DNA of 64,000 nt from Myxococcota bacterium (GCA_963169045.1 CAUJDF010000091.1:62001-126000), one strand, 5' to 3'; shown: positions 22,594 through 36,532, numbered from the stretch's first letter. The notes: a model not told the origin generated them from the sequence alone. Program-made: numbers and translations.

Positions 22594-23880
22594 ATGACCG
22601 GAACCGCCTTCGAATTCGACGTGTGCATCCTCGGCACGGGCCGCGTGGGCCTGCCGCTCGGCCTCTCGTTCGTCGAGGCCGGCGTGAACGCGGTCGGCGT
22701 CGACCTCGACGCCCAGCTGCGCGACGCCGTCAACGCGGGCCGCATGCCGTTCCACGAACCGGGCTACGACGATCTCGTCGCCTCGCGGCGCTTCGTCGTC
22801 CACGGGACGCCCGAGGTCTGCGCTCGCAGTCGGGCGCTCGTGATCACCGTCGGCACCCCGCTGCACAACCACATCGAGACCGATCTCTCGCAGATCCAGC
22901 GCGTGCTCGAGGGCCTCGGCCCGTACCTGCGCCCGGGCCAGCTCGTCTGCCTGCGCAGCACGGTGGCGCCCGGCACGACGCACTTCGTCCGCCGGTGGAT
23001 CGAGCGCAACACCGAGCGCCGCGTCGGGCAGGACCTGCTCCTGGCCTTCTGTCCCGAGCGCATCGCCGAGGGCAAGGCCTACGAGGAGCTGCACAGCCTG
23101 CCGCAGATCGTCGGCGCCGAGGACGACGCGAGCCGCGACGCCGCCGTCGCGCTCTTCTCACGCCTCGCGCCCGAGCTGATGCCGACGAACTACGTGACAG
23201 CCGAATTGGTGAAGCTCTTCAACAACATCGCCAGATATGTGCACTTCGCGCTGGCGAACCAGTTCGCCCTCGTCGCCGACACGTTCGGGGCCAACATCTA
23301 CGAGATCCGCCGCCTGGCGAACCACAAGTACCCTCGCAACACCCTGGCCATGCCGGGCCTGACCGCCGGCACCTGCCTGCGCAAGGACTTCGGGATGATC
23401 AACGAGTGGTCGCCGTACCCCGACATGCTGCTGTCCGCCTGGAAGATGAACGAGTACATCCCGGCCTTCCTCGTGGAGCACCTGCGCAAGCGCACGAGCA
23501 TCCACGGGCGGCGCGTGGCCCTGCTCGGCTACAGCTTCAAGGCCGACACCGACGACATCCGCGACAGCCTCGCGCCCAAGCTGTACCGCTACATCGAGCG
23601 TCAGCTCCCGCTCGACATCTTCGTCACCGACCACCACCTGCCCGACCCCATCCCCGACCCGGCGAACGGCAAGGTGAAGAACTGGTCCGTCGAAGAGGCG
23701 CTCGCGCAGGCCGAGTGTGTGTTCGTGGCGACGAACCACTCCAACTACGGAGAAGTGCTCAGGAATCTGGCGCGCCGCAGCCCGGGAGCGTGGATCGCCG
23801 ACATCTGGAACTGCGGCGGGATCGACCAGATCTTCTACCAGGCGGGCGCGCTCGTGGCCGCCGATCGCGAGGTGAACTGA
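22594..23880 (+). CDS. Nucleotide-sugar (UDP-glucose/UDP-HexNAc type) dehydrogenase
   Basis: 428 residues. The N-terminal Rossmann motif VCILGTGRVGLPLGLSFVEAG binds NAD; VITVGTPLHNH, LRSTVAPGTT and FCPERIAEGKAY follow in family order; the catalytic Cys is in LTAGTCLRKDFGMINE (usual form G-x-CLPKD, here Arg replaces Pro); the C-terminal domain has LGYSFKADTDDIRDSLAPKL. These enzymes oxidise a UDP-sugar C6 hydroxyl to the uronic acid in two NAD-dependent steps, supplying capsule or O-antigen sugars. The precise sugar is not predictable. Its stop overlaps the next ATG as TGATG, starting a three-gene sugar operon. Confidence 0.87.
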   Translation: MTGTAFEFDVCILGTGRVGLPLGLSFVEAGVNAVGVDLDAQLRDAVNAGRMPFHEPGYDDLVASRRFVVHGTPEVCARSRALVITVGTPLHNHIETDLSQIQRVLEGLGPYLRPGQLVCLRSTVAPGTTHFVRRWIERNTERRVGQDLLLAFCPERIAEGKAYEELHSLPQIVGAEDDASRDAAVALFSRLAPELMPTNYVTAELVKLFNNIARYVHFALANQFALVADTFGANIYEIRRLANHKYPRNTLAMPGLTAGTCLRKDFGMINEWSPYPDMLLSAWKMNEYIPAFLVEHLRKRTSIHGRRVALLGYSFKADTDDIRDSLAPKLYRYIERQLPLDIFVTDHHLPDPIPDPANGKVKNWSVEEALAQAECVFVATNHSNYGEVLRNLARRSPGAWIADIWNCGGIDQIFYQAGALVAADREVN

Positions 23881-24848
23881 TGCGCGTCCTCGTCACCGGC
23901 GGGAGCGGCTTCCTCGGCGCGGCGCTCGTCCGCGAGCTCGTGGCGGCGGGCCGGCAGGTCCGCGTGCTCGACGACCACTCGCGCGGCCGCCCGGAGCGCC
24001 TGCGCGACCTGCTGCAGGACATCGAGCTCGTCGACGGCGACGTCCGTGACGCCGCCGCCGTCCATCGCGCCACCGAGGGCTGCGAGGTCGTCTGGCACCT
24101 CGCCTACATCAACGGGACGCGCTTCTTCTACGAGCGCCCCGACGACGTGCTCGAGGTGGGCGTCAAGGGCGCGCTGAACACGATCGAGGCCGCGCTGGCG
24201 ACCGGCGTGCGCCGCTACGTGCTGGCGAGCACGAGCGAGACCTACAACGCGCCGACGCACGTGCCGACCACCGAGTCGGAGCGGCTGATGATCCCCGACG
24301 TCACCAACCCGCGCTTCAGCTACGGCGGCGGCAAGATCGCCAGCGAGCTGCTGACCCTGCACCTCGGCGGCAAGCGCGGGCTCGAGACGGTCATCTTCCG
24401 GCCGCACAACTTCTTCGGCCCGGACATGGGCTTCGAGCACGTCATCCCGGAGGTCGTGGAGCGGATCGTGCGGCTCTCGGGCGGCCTGCGGCACAAGCAG
24501 ATCGCGCTGCCCATCCAGGGCGATGGCAGCGAGACGCGCTCGTTCTGTTTCGTCGACGACGGCGCGCGCGGCTCGTTCCTGGCGGGCGAGCGGGGCGAGC
24601 CGGGCCACATCTATCACGTGGGGACGGAGCGCGAGGTCAGCATCCGCGACCTGATCCTGGGCATCGGTCGCGCCCTGGGGGTCGAGATCGAGATCGTGCC
24701 CGGCGAGCTGCGGCCGGGCGGCACGCTGCGCCGCTGCCCCGCCATCGGCAAGCTGGCCGCGCTCGGCTACGCCCCGCGGGTCGATCTCGAGGAGGGCCTC
24801 GCCCGCACCGCGCGCTGGTACGCGGACCACTGGCTGCAGAAGCGGTGA
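23880..24848 (+). CDS. NAD-dependent nucleotide-sugar epimerase/dehydratase (SDR)
   Basis: 322 residues. MRVLVTGGSGFLGAALVREL is the Rossmann GxxGxxG; VVWHLAYINGTRFFYERP follows. The catalytic triad is visible as ASTSETYN plus SYGGGKIASELL (YxxxK). IFRPHNFFGPDMG and the C-terminal substrate loops are typical of extended SDRs acting on UDP-glucuronate, GlcNAc or related sugars. It overlaps the dehydrogenase by one base and the next gene by four (GTGA), so all three products are made together. The likely substrate is the uronic acid made by the preceding enzyme, but this is an inference from order. Confidence 0.87.
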   Translation: MRVLVTGGSGFLGAALVRELVAAGRQVRVLDDHSRGRPERLRDLLQDIELVDGDVRDAAAVHRATEGCEVVWHLAYINGTRFFYERPDDVLEVGVKGALNTIEAALATGVRRYVLASTSETYNAPTHVPTTESERLMIPDVTNPRFSYGGGKIASELLTLHLGGKRGLETVIFRPHNFFGPDMGFEHVIPEVVERIVRLSGGLRHKQIALPIQGDGSETRSFCFVDDGARGSFLAGERGEPGHIYHVGTEREVSIRDLILGIGRALGVEIEIVPGELRPGGTLRRCPAIGKLAALGYAPRVDLEEGLARTARWYADHWLQKR

Positions 24849-25789
24849 GCGCCCTCGAGCTGAAGGGGCGCCGCGTCGTCGTCACCGGCGGCCGCGGCTT
24901 CCTCGGCCGCTTCGTCACGTGCGCCTTCGCCGAGCGCGGCGCCGACGTCGTCGCGCTCGGCCGCGCCGACCACGACCTGACCGAGCAGTCCGAGATCCGC
25001 ACGATGTACGCGAAGTTGCGGCCATCGATCGTCGTGCACCTCGCGGCGGCCTGCGGCGGCATCGGCGCCAACGTCGCGAATCCCGGCCGCTTCCTCTACG
25101 AGAACGCGCTGATGGGCCTCGCCGTCCTCGAGGAGGGGCGCCGCGCCGGCATCGACCGGCTCGTGCTCGTCAGCACCACCTGCGCGTACCCGCAGGACGC
25201 GCCGCTGCCGCTCCACGAGGAGACGCTGTGGGACGGCCCGCCCACCGGCGCCACCGGCCCCTACGGCATGGCCAAGCGCCTGCTGCACGAAGCCTGCGCC
25301 ACCTACGCGAAGCAGTACGGCTTCGAGAGCGCCGTGCTGATCCCGGCCAACCTGTACGGCCCCGAGGACCACTTCGACCTCGAGGCGGGGCACGTCATCC
25401 CCGCGCTGATCCGCCGCTACGTCGAGGCGGCGGAGCGCGGCGCGCCGTCGGTGGTGAACTGGGGCACGGGCCGCCCGACGCGCGAGTTCCTGCACGTGCG
25501 CGACGCGGCGCGGGCGATCGTGCTCGCCGCGGAGCGCCTGGGCGATCCGGCGCCGATCAACCTCGGCACGGGCGTGGAGACGTCGATCGCCGACCTCGCG
25601 ACCCTCGTGGCCGGCGCCGCCGGCTACCGCGGACGCCTCGAGTGGGACACGACGAAGCCCGACGGACAGCCGCGGCGCTTCCTCGACGTATCGCGGGCGC
25701 GCGAGCGCCTGGGCTTCACCGCCGCCGTCCCGCTGGCCGAGGGCCTCGCCGAGACCGTCGCCTGGTACCGGCAGCACCGCCCGCGCTGA
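24845..25789 (+). CDS. GDP-L-fucose synthase-like SDR epimerase/reductase
   Basis: 314 residues from a GTG. RVVVTGGRGFLGRFV is the NAD(P) motif. The block HLAAACGGIGANVANPGRF, then LVSTTCAYPQDAPLPLHEE, then TGPYGMAKRLLHE carries the GFS-type features: GGIGAN.ANPG, the Ser-Thr-Cys-x-YP strand, and the YGMAK catalytic pair. GDP-L-fucose synthase converts GDP-4-keto-6-deoxymannose to GDP-L-fucose, but close relatives act on other nucleotide sugars, so the product is uncertain. No GDP-mannose dehydratase is present in the window, which weakens a fucose-specific call. Last gene of the nucleotide-sugar operon. Confidence 0.82.
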   Translation: MSALELKGRRVVVTGGRGFLGRFVTCAFAERGADVVALGRADHDLTEQSEIRTMYAKLRPSIVVHLAAACGGIGANVANPGRFLYENALMGLAVLEEGRRAGIDRLVLVSTTCAYPQDAPLPLHEETLWDGPPTGATGPYGMAKRLLHEACATYAKQYGFESAVLIPANLYGPEDHFDLEAGHVIPALIRRYVEAAERGAPSVVNWGTGRPTREFLHVRDAARAIVLAAERLGDPAPINLGTGVETSIADLATLVAGAAGYRGRLEWDTTKPDGQPRRFLDVSRARERLGFTAAVPLAEGLAETVAWYRQHRPR

Positions 25790-25835
25790 CGCCGCGACGA
25801 GCCACCGGCCACTCGGGGCGCCAGGGCCGCCGGCG

Positions 25836-25850
25836 CCGCTCACGGAGCGG
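25836..25850 (+). terminator. Possible hairpin after the nucleotide-sugar operon
   Basis: CCGCTC-ACG-GAGCGG forms a perfect six-pair stem 47 bases after the last stop. No T-tract follows, so terminator function is only possible. The remaining convergent spacer to 25986 shows nothing else I can name. Confidence 0.25.
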
Positions 25851-25986
25851 TGACGCTGGCACAACCGCTGCAGCACGATGGGCCGACCCGGCGACGTCGC
25901 GAGCGATCTCGAGTCCCCCCCAAGCGCTCGCCGAGGCCGCCGGGTCGAATTCCCGTATTACCCGAAAAATGCACGGCGGCAAACCC

Positions 25987-26808
25987 TCACGGGCGGCAGC
26001 CGCCGATCCACCGCGTGTCGCGGCACTGCAGGTCGCAGCCGCGGCCCTCGACGCACCCGTCGCGGCAGTGGACGGGCGCCGACCAGCCGAGCGCGCCGTC
26101 GCCCAGCTCATCGCAGTAGACGGCGGTCGCGGCGTCGAGGCAGGTGGCGGCGTCGGGATCGGCGCAGCCGCCGGGACGGACGCAGCCGACGGCGTCCATG
26201 CAGGCGCTGCCCTCCGGACAATCGACCACCTCGCTCCAGACGTTGGCCATGCCGTCCTCGACGCAGCGCTGGATGCCGCCGTCGACGCAGCGGGGCGGGC
26301 GCCCGGGCCGGCAGTCGAGCCCCACCTCGTGCTCGTTGGGGCAGCCCTCGCCGTGGACGCAGGGAATGTGCGCGGGGCACGTCTCTGCCCACGTCCAGCC
26401 GCCGTCGCCGCCGCAGGTGAAGGCGTCCCGGCCCGCGCAGGCGACGAGGCCCTCGCCGCCGCAATCGGGCAGGGGGGCGCAGCCGAAGCCCGCGGCGCAT
26501 TGCTGGCCGTCGCGGCAGGGGCCGCGGTCCATCCAGCGGGCGCCGCCGACGCCCTCGCGGCAGAAGACGACGTGGCCGCCGAGACATGCGAATTCCCCAG
26601 GAGATCCGCAGGCTTCGCCCGGGGCGGGGTCGACCGACACCGGCGGAGGCTCCGGCCGCGGCCGGCCCTCGTCCGCCTTCCCCGGCGGCGCGCCGGCGTC
26701 GGCCTCGACCTCCGCGACCTCGAGGGGAGATGCCGCGTCCTCGCCGCCGCACGCCGCGAGGGCGAGCGCGAAGAGAGCCGCCGGCAGGAGGACGTGTCGT
26801 TCGTTCAC
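25987..26808 (-). CDS. Cysteine-rich lipoprotein
   Basis: 273 residues from a GTG preceded by AAGGAGGTCCC, the strongest ribosome site in the window, which fixes the start. Signal peptide with lipobox ALAAC at residue 20. After an acidic/proline linker (to about 60) come five to six units of roughly 40 residues, each with a C...C...C pattern such as CGSPGEFACLGGHVVFC, CGGEGLVACAGRDAFTC and CADPDAATCLDAATAVYC. No enzyme motif. Probably a disulfide-stabilised surface or periplasmic protein; partner unknown. It is the distal convergent neighbour of the sugar operon. Confidence 0.75.
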   Translation of the reverse strand: MNERHVLLPAALFALALAACGGEDAASPLEVAEVEADAGAPPGKADEGRPRPEPPPVSVDPAPGEACGSPGEFACLGGHVVFCREGVGGARWMDRGPCRDGQQCAAGFGCAPLPDCGGEGLVACAGRDAFTCGGDGGWTWAETCPAHIPCVHGEGCPNEHEVGLDCRPGRPPRCVDGGIQRCVEDGMANVWSEVVDCPEGSACMDAVGCVRPGGCADPDAATCLDAATAVYCDELGDGALGWSAPVHCRDGCVEGRGCDLQCRDTRWIGGCRP

Positions 26809-26851
26809 GGGACCTCCTTCTCTCCATCCGATGCCGGAGCCGGCCGAAGCG

Positions 26852-27517
26852 TCAAGGAAACGTGGGTGAGGCCCCGATGTTCGGGGTCTCGTCGGACCCC
26901 CCGATGCCGGCCGCGCGCGACCGGGAAGCGTCCGCGTCGGGCCGGAGCGCGGCGCGGCCGCCGCGCGCCGTGCGGGCGAGCCGCGGCCAGAACATGCCGG
27001 CGCGGCGCTGGTAGCGCGCGTACTCCGCCGCCAGCGGGCTCGCGGCGAACTTCGCTTCCTCGAAGCGCGCGGCCCGCACGTAGAGGAACCCCATGCCGGC
27101 GACCGTCACCAGCAGCCAGGCCTGGCCGCTCGCCAGCGTGCCCGCCATCCAGGCCAGCAGGTACGCGGCGTAGAAGGGATGTCGGATGCGGGCGTACGGC
27201 CCGACCGTGAGCAGGTGCCGGGGCCGGTCGGTCGAGAACGCGATCGACAGCGGTCGGGCGGCGGTGACGCCGACCGCGCTCCAGAACAGCGCCAGCGCGA
27301 CGGCGTAGAGCACGAGGCCCGGCGCCGCGAGGGGTCCCGGCTCGGCGGCGGCGAGCGCCGCGAGGTGCAGGGCCATGCTCACCGCGCCGCCGGCGGCGAT
27401 GGCCCGCATGCCGCCGCGCAGGCCGCCGGTGGCCACGAACAGGCGCCGGATGGCCCACACGAAGCTGACGAAGGTGAGCAGAGCGAGCCCCAGGGCGGCC
27501 AGGCGCAGCGTGTCCAT
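26852..27517 (-). CDS. Isoprenylcysteine/phospholipid methyltransferase-family membrane protein
   Basis: 221 residues; GGAGGT lies five bases before the ATG. Four to five hydrophobic segments precede VGPYARIRHPFYAAYLLAW, the GPY..xRHPxY motif that binds S-adenosylmethionine in the ICMT/PEMT superfamily. The conserved E-E-x-F-like EEAKFAASPLAAEYARYQRR follows. A 35-residue charged tail after FWPRLAR is unusual and of no known function. Bacterial members methylate lipids, isoprenoids or small thiols; the substrate is not predictable. Membrane location is clear from hydrophobicity. Confidence 0.8.
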   Translation of the reverse strand: MDTLRLAALGLALLTFVSFVWAIRRLFVATGGLRGGMRAIAAGGAVSMALHLAALAAAEPGPLAAPGLVLYAVALALFWSAVGVTAARPLSIAFSTDRPRHLLTVGPYARIRHPFYAAYLLAWMAGTLASGQAWLLVTVAGMGFLYVRAARFEEAKFAASPLAAEYARYQRRAGMFWPRLARTARGGRAALRPDADASRSRAAGIGGSDETPNIGASPTFP

Positions 27518-27600
27518 CGCGACCTCCGGGCCCCCGGCGGGCCCCTCCTGCCGAACGGAGGCGGAGGGGGTCGCGGTGAACGTCGCGGGTCGCCTCTCAC

Positions 27601-27623
27601 CCCCGCGCGCGATATGATGCGCC
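27601..27623 (+). promoter_or_regulatory. Promoter-like motif with TATGAT, near-leaderless
   Basis: Same motif as 22521-22543 with one mismatch. TATGAT is at 27613-27618 and the ATG follows at 27628, nine bases later, so a transcript started from it would have almost no leader. No ribosome site precedes that ATG, which fits. Confidence 0.5.
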
Positions 27624-27627
27624 CGCC

Positions 27628-27981
27628 ATGAGCGACAAGAAGAAGCGTCCGAAGAGCAAGGCGGCCCAGGCCACGCAGGCCGCCCGTGAAGCCCGTCAGC
27701 CTGCGCGCCCGACGCCGCCTCCGCGCCCCGCCGCCGAACAGGCGGCGAGCCTGCCCGAGCGGGGAGAGCCCGTCGTCGCCGCGCCCCACGACGACATCCC
27801 CGCCCGCTTCCGCACCAACGCGCCCGATTCGACCGAGTACCGCGGCGGCCTCCTCAGCGGCATGCGCGGCGGCTTCCAGTCGGCGGTGGGCGGCGGCCCG
27901 CGCAAGAAGAGCATGACGGGCACGATCATCTACATCCTGCTGATCATGGCCCTGGTCGCCTTCATCTGGGGCGGTTATTGA
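27628..27981 (+). CDS. Small C-terminally anchored membrane protein
   Basis: 117 residues. Highly basic and Ala/Pro-rich start (MSDKKKRPKSKAAQATQAAR), a middle part with PARFRTNAPDSTEYRGG, and a single C-terminal hydrophobic segment GTIIYILLIMALVAFIWGG, so a tail-anchored cytoplasmic protein. No family recognised. Its TGA overlaps the TTG start of the following hydrolase (TTGA), making the two a coupled pair; a scaffold or membrane-tethering role for the hydrolase is a guess only. Confidence 0.65.
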   Translation: MSDKKKRPKSKAAQATQAAREARQPARPTPPPRPAAEQAASLPERGEPVVAAPHDDIPARFRTNAPDSTEYRGGLLSGMRGGFQSAVGGGPRKKSMTGTIIYILLIMALVAFIWGGY

Positions 27982-28862
27982 CGCGTCAGCGCCCGGCGCC
28001 GGCGGCGCAGGCCGTCGTCGCCAACGACCTGCGCCATCACCTGACGGTCTGGGACGGCGGCGGATCGACGACGGTGCTGCTGCTGCACGGCTGGCTCGAC
28101 CACGGCCGCACCTGGGACTTCTTCGTCGACGCGCTGCCCGCGGGCACCGGGGACTGGCACCTCGTGGCGCCCGACTGGCGCGGGCACGGCCGCTCCGACC
28201 GCGTCGGGGCCGGTGGCTACTACCACTTCGCCGACTACGTGCGCGACCTGCACGTCATCGCGGCGCGGGTGCGGCGCGACCGACTGTACGTGGTGGCGCA
28301 CTCGATGGGCGCCGGCGTGGCCGCGCTCTGGCTGGGCGCCTGCCCCGGCGCCGCCGATCGGCTCGTCCTGGTCGACGGCCTCGGCCCGCCGCCGTTCGAC
28401 GCGCGCGACGCCCCGGACCGCATGGCGCAGTGGCTGACGGAGGCGGCGCCGTTCGAGGCCGCGCGCTTCGAGAAGCCGCTCGAGGACGTCGAGCACGCCG
28501 CGGCGCGGCTCCGCCGGGCCGATCCGCTGCTGACGGGTCCCGTCGCCGAGCACCTCGCGCGGCACGGGACCGAGCCTGTGCCCGGGGGCGGCGTCCGGTG
28601 GCGCTACGACCCGCTGCACCGAACGCGCTCGCCACTGCCGATGGTGCCCGCCGTCGCCGACGCGTTCTTCGCCCGCATCCGCGTGCCGACGCTGTACGTC
28701 GGCGGCGCCGCGAGCCCCTGGAACCGCCCCGAGTGGCTCGCGCGCCTCGACGCGATGCCCCACGTTCGGCGTCAACTCTTGCCGGGCGCCGGTCACATGG
28801 TCCAACATCACGAGCCGTCCGCGCTCGCGCGCGAGGTGGCGGCCTTCCTGACCGAAACCTGA
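27978..28862 (+). CDS. Alpha/beta hydrolase
   Basis: 294 residues from a TTG that overlaps the upstream stop (TTGA). Canonical fold features: VLLLHGWLDHGRTWDFF (oxyanion-loop HG), APDWRGHGRSDR, nucleophile elbow VVAHSMGAGVAAL with the catalytic Ser, and GAGHMVQHHEPSALA with the catalytic His; the acid is probably in PTLYVGG-following residues. No signal peptide. Members include esterases, lactonases and haloalkane dehalogenases; nothing in the sequence fixes the substrate. The TTG start is unusual but is supported by the frame and the overlap. Confidence 0.83.
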   Translation: MTRQRPAPAAQAVVANDLRHHLTVWDGGGSTTVLLLHGWLDHGRTWDFFVDALPAGTGDWHLVAPDWRGHGRSDRVGAGGYYHFADYVRDLHVIAARVRRDRLYVVAHSMGAGVAALWLGACPGAADRLVLVDGLGPPPFDARDAPDRMAQWLTEAAPFEAARFEKPLEDVEHAAARLRRADPLLTGPVAEHLARHGTEPVPGGGVRWRYDPLHRTRSPLPMVPAVADAFFARIRVPTLYVGGAASPWNRPEWLARLDAMPHVRRQLLPGAGHMVQHHEPSALAREVAAFLTET

Positions 28863-28907
28863 GCGGCCCGTAGCGCATCGAACACCACCCCCCGGAGGAG
28901 GACCGCC

Positions 28908-29237
28908 ATGGCCACCATCATCACGGACGAGTGCATCAACTGCGGGGCTTGCGAGCCGGAGTGCCCGAACAACGCCATCAGCGAGGGCAATGACATCTAC
29001 GTCATCGACCCGAACAAGTGCACCGAGTGCGTCGGCTTCCACGGCGACGAGGCGTGCCAGTCGGTGTGCCCGGTCGAGTGCTGCGTGCCCAACCCCGATC
29101 TCCGCGAGTCCGAGGCCCAGCTGCTCGCCCGGGCGATCAAGCTGCACCCCGAGCAGTCCTTCCCGGAGGTGAGCGACCTCGACGAGACGACGTCCCGCTT
29201 CCGCAATCCGAACTGGATCAACGCCGGCCGCGAGTGA
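28908..29237 (+). CDS. Two-[4Fe-4S] ferredoxin, YfhL-like
   Basis: 109 residues with GGAGGAGG before the ATG. The first cluster motif is CINCGACEPECP. The second is CTECVGFHGDEACQSVCP, with the enlarged C-x2-C-x8-C-x3-C spacing typical of YfhL/Allochromatium-type ferredoxins. The C-terminal 45 residues (AQLLARAIKLHPEQSFPEV and beyond) extend past the usual 85-residue length. Electron carrier in the cytoplasm; its partner is unknown. The stop TGA lies one base from the stop of the convergent gene at 29239. Confidence 0.9.
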   Translation: MATIITDECINCGACEPECPNNAISEGNDIYVIDPNKCTECVGFHGDEACQSVCPVECCVPNPDLRESEAQLLARAIKLHPEQSFPEVSDLDETTSRFRNPNWINAGRE

Positions 29238-29238
29238 G

Positions 29239-29658
29239 TCAGGCGGGCTCGAGCCGCCCCGTCGCCCGCCGCACCCCCCCCAGCGACAGCACGCCCACCC
29301 GCGCCACCACCAGCGCCGCGTCGCAATCCGACGGCACCGTCACCGCCTCCCCGCGCCGCAGGGAGGCCGCCTCGTCCGGCGTCAGGTCGAGCGCGTTGCG
29401 CTTCGCCTCGGAGCCGATGAGCGCGAGCGCCGCCGGCGTGGCCGCGCCCCCGGGCAGCGGCGCGTCGAGCACCGCCCAGCCGATGTTCGCCAGATCATTG
29501 GAATCATTGGGGTTCTGGGCCCCCGCCGTCACCATCCACACCCGCGGATCGCCGTCGGTCGCCCAGAAGGTGAGCTCGGCGAAGAGCTTCTCGGACACGC
29601 CGTAGGTGTGGGCGAACCAGGCCGCGTGCGGCTTCCAGGGGAGGGCGTGCAGGCCCAT
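29239..29658 (-). CDS. Hypothetical protein, last gene of the EttA operon
   Basis: 139 residues. MGLHALPWKPHAAWFAHTYG then LFAELTFWATDGDPRVWMVT and a Leu/Ala-rich C-terminus. No signal peptide, membrane span or known motif; I do not recognise it. The ATG overlaps the stop of the upstream small membrane protein by one base (TGATG), so it is certainly translated in that operon. SMI1/KNR4-like folds came to mind from the ELTFWATDGDP region, but the match is too weak to claim. Confidence 0.6.
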   Translation of the reverse strand: MGLHALPWKPHAAWFAHTYGVSEKLFAELTFWATDGDPRVWMVTAGAQNPNDSNDLANIGWAVLDAPLPGGAATPAALALIGSEAKRNALDLTPDEAASLRRGEAVTVPSDCDAALVVARVGVLSLGGVRRATGRLEPA

Positions 29659-29918
29659 CAGCGCATCGGGGGCAGCTTGGGCGGCGAGAGGCCGGCGTAG
29701 AGGGCCACGCCGGCCAGGAGCAGGCCGAGCACGGCGAGGCCCACGGCCGCCTTGCGGTACCGCGTGGCGCGGCGCGCGGCGATGTTCAGGAACAGCGGGC
29801 TCGCCAGCACGAAGAAGTCGCCGCTGCCGGCCTTGGCCTGGAACTGCAGGAAGGCCGCGGCGGCGCAGAGGACGAGGGTGAGCCAGAACGTGATTTCGAT
29901 GATCAGCTGCGGGCGCAT
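29658..29918 (-). CDS. Small membrane protein in the EttA operon
   Basis: 86 residues with two hydrophobic segments: EITFWLTLVLCAAAAFLQFQ (about 7-26) and AVGLAVLGLLLAGVALYAGL (about 57-76), with basic residues RRATRYRK between, predicting a hairpin with the loop inside. No family recognised. Both ends overlap neighbours by one base (TGATG), linking it to the TPR gene before and the hypothetical gene after. Confidence 0.6.
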   Translation of the reverse strand: MRPQLIIEITFWLTLVLCAAAAFLQFQAKAGSGDFFVLASPLFLNIAARRATRYRKAAVGLAVLGLLLAGVALYAGLSPPKLPPMR

Positions 29919-31116
29919 CAGAGTCCGGTGAGGCCGGCGCTCTCGAGCGCGGCCCGGTGGAAGGCCGGGTCCTGCCCGGCGGCGGCGACGAGCTCGGGCG
30001 CGAAAAGCGTGACCTTGGCGTGGGCGCGCAGCGCGTCGAGCACCGCGCGGGGATCGTCGGACGGCGCGAGCGTCACGCCGAGGCGCGTGCCGCGGTCGCC
30101 GGGGCCGGCGAGGCCCGTCCAGTCGGCGACGGCGAAGCCGCGGGCGCGCAGGTCGTCGACGAGCGCCCCGACCGCCTCGCGAGGCGCGTCGGGGCCGGCC
30201 AGTCGGTAGAGCGTGCCGGGCTTGCGCTCGAACACGTCGAGGAAGGCCAGGATGGGCGTGTCCTGGTGGGCGCCGCGTACCTCGCCCACCGTCACGCCGT
30301 CGACGAGCACCACGTCGCCGAAGCCGGCGGGGCCGCCGAAGCGGGGCATGCCGGTGAGGGCGACGCGGGCGGGGCAGATCTGGACGCCCCACACCACCTC
30401 CCAGCGGCGGGGCGCGCCCTCCGCGGTCGGCAACCGCACCGGCCGCGACTCGCCGGGGGCGGCGAAGTCGCCTTCGGCCGGCGGCACGGCGACGCCGAGC
30501 GCCGTCCAGGCGGCCCGCGCGGCGTCCCAGTCGCCGAGGGCGGTGCAGGCGATGCCCAGGTTCCAGCGCGCGGCGGGGCTCGGCTGCACGCGCAGCACGA
30601 GCTCGAAGCTCTCGCGGCACGCGGCCCAGCAGCGCGCGTGCTTCTGCACGATGCCGAGGTTGAAGCGCGCGCTCATGTCGCCCGGTTGCCGCTTCGCCGC
30701 CGCCTCGACGAGCGGCGCCGCGACCTCGAAGAGCTCCCACTGCAGCAGCAGGTCCCCGAGGTCGGTCTGGAAGTGGGCGCCGCGCTTCAGCGAGTCCTCG
30801 GCGATGAGCCATGCGGCTTCGGTGGCCGCGTCGCGGTCGCCGAGGCCGTGCAGGATGGTGCCGATCCAGTCGGCGGCGACGCGCCCGGCGAGCGGATCGG
30901 GCAGCGCCGCGCCCCACGCCGTCGCCAGCACGTGGAGCGACACGGGGTACGCCCCCGCGTCGCGCAGCGCGTCGAGCATGCCGACCAGGTCGTCGGCCGG
31001 GCGGCCGTCGACCCAGTCGACGAGATCGGAGGCGATCTGCTCGGGGTCCTCGCCGTCGCCGGCGAGGAAGGCCTGGACGCGCGCCCAGACCGCGGGCGGG
31101 ATCGGGTTCGGCTCGC

Positions 31117-31120
<4 letters not shown>
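29918..31120 (-). CDS. TPR-repeat protein, cytoplasmic
   Basis: 400 residues from a TTG overlapping the EttA stop (TTGA). Middle part (about 95-225) contains TPR-like helices such as LGDLLLQWELFEVAAPLVEA, MSARFNLGIVQKHARCW and AARWNLGIACTALGDWDAA. The C-terminal half (from about 240) is a separate globular region with WEVVWGVQICPARVALTG and repeated GFGDVVLVDG-like strands; it is not a known enzyme. No signal peptide. Coupling to EttA suggests, but does not prove, a ribosome or stress-linked role. Confidence 0.7.
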
Positions 31121-32796
<1,676 letters not shown>

Positions 32797-32835
32797 GGAC
32801 CGGGGCACCTCCGCTTCGGAAAGATTCGGGCCGCG

Positions 32836-32845
32836 AGAATAGGTG
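32836..32845. promoter_or_regulatory. Shared divergent promoter centre between ettA and metH
   Basis: AGAATAGGTG reads as TATTCT on the minus strand, about 40 bases before the ettA ATG. On the plus strand the AATAGG/TAGGTG region lies within ten bases of the metH ATG, which has no ribosome site. The two -10-like hexamers overlap, so the promoters may share the same melted region. Confidence 0.35.
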
Positions 32846-32849
32846 TGGA

Positions 32850-36521
<3,672 letters not shown>

Positions 36522-36532
36522 CGCAGGCGCCG

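Noticed and set aside
32797-32849. Cobalamin or S-adenosylmethionine riboswitch for metH
   Set aside because: The divergent spacer is only about 53 bases, far too short for either aptamer.
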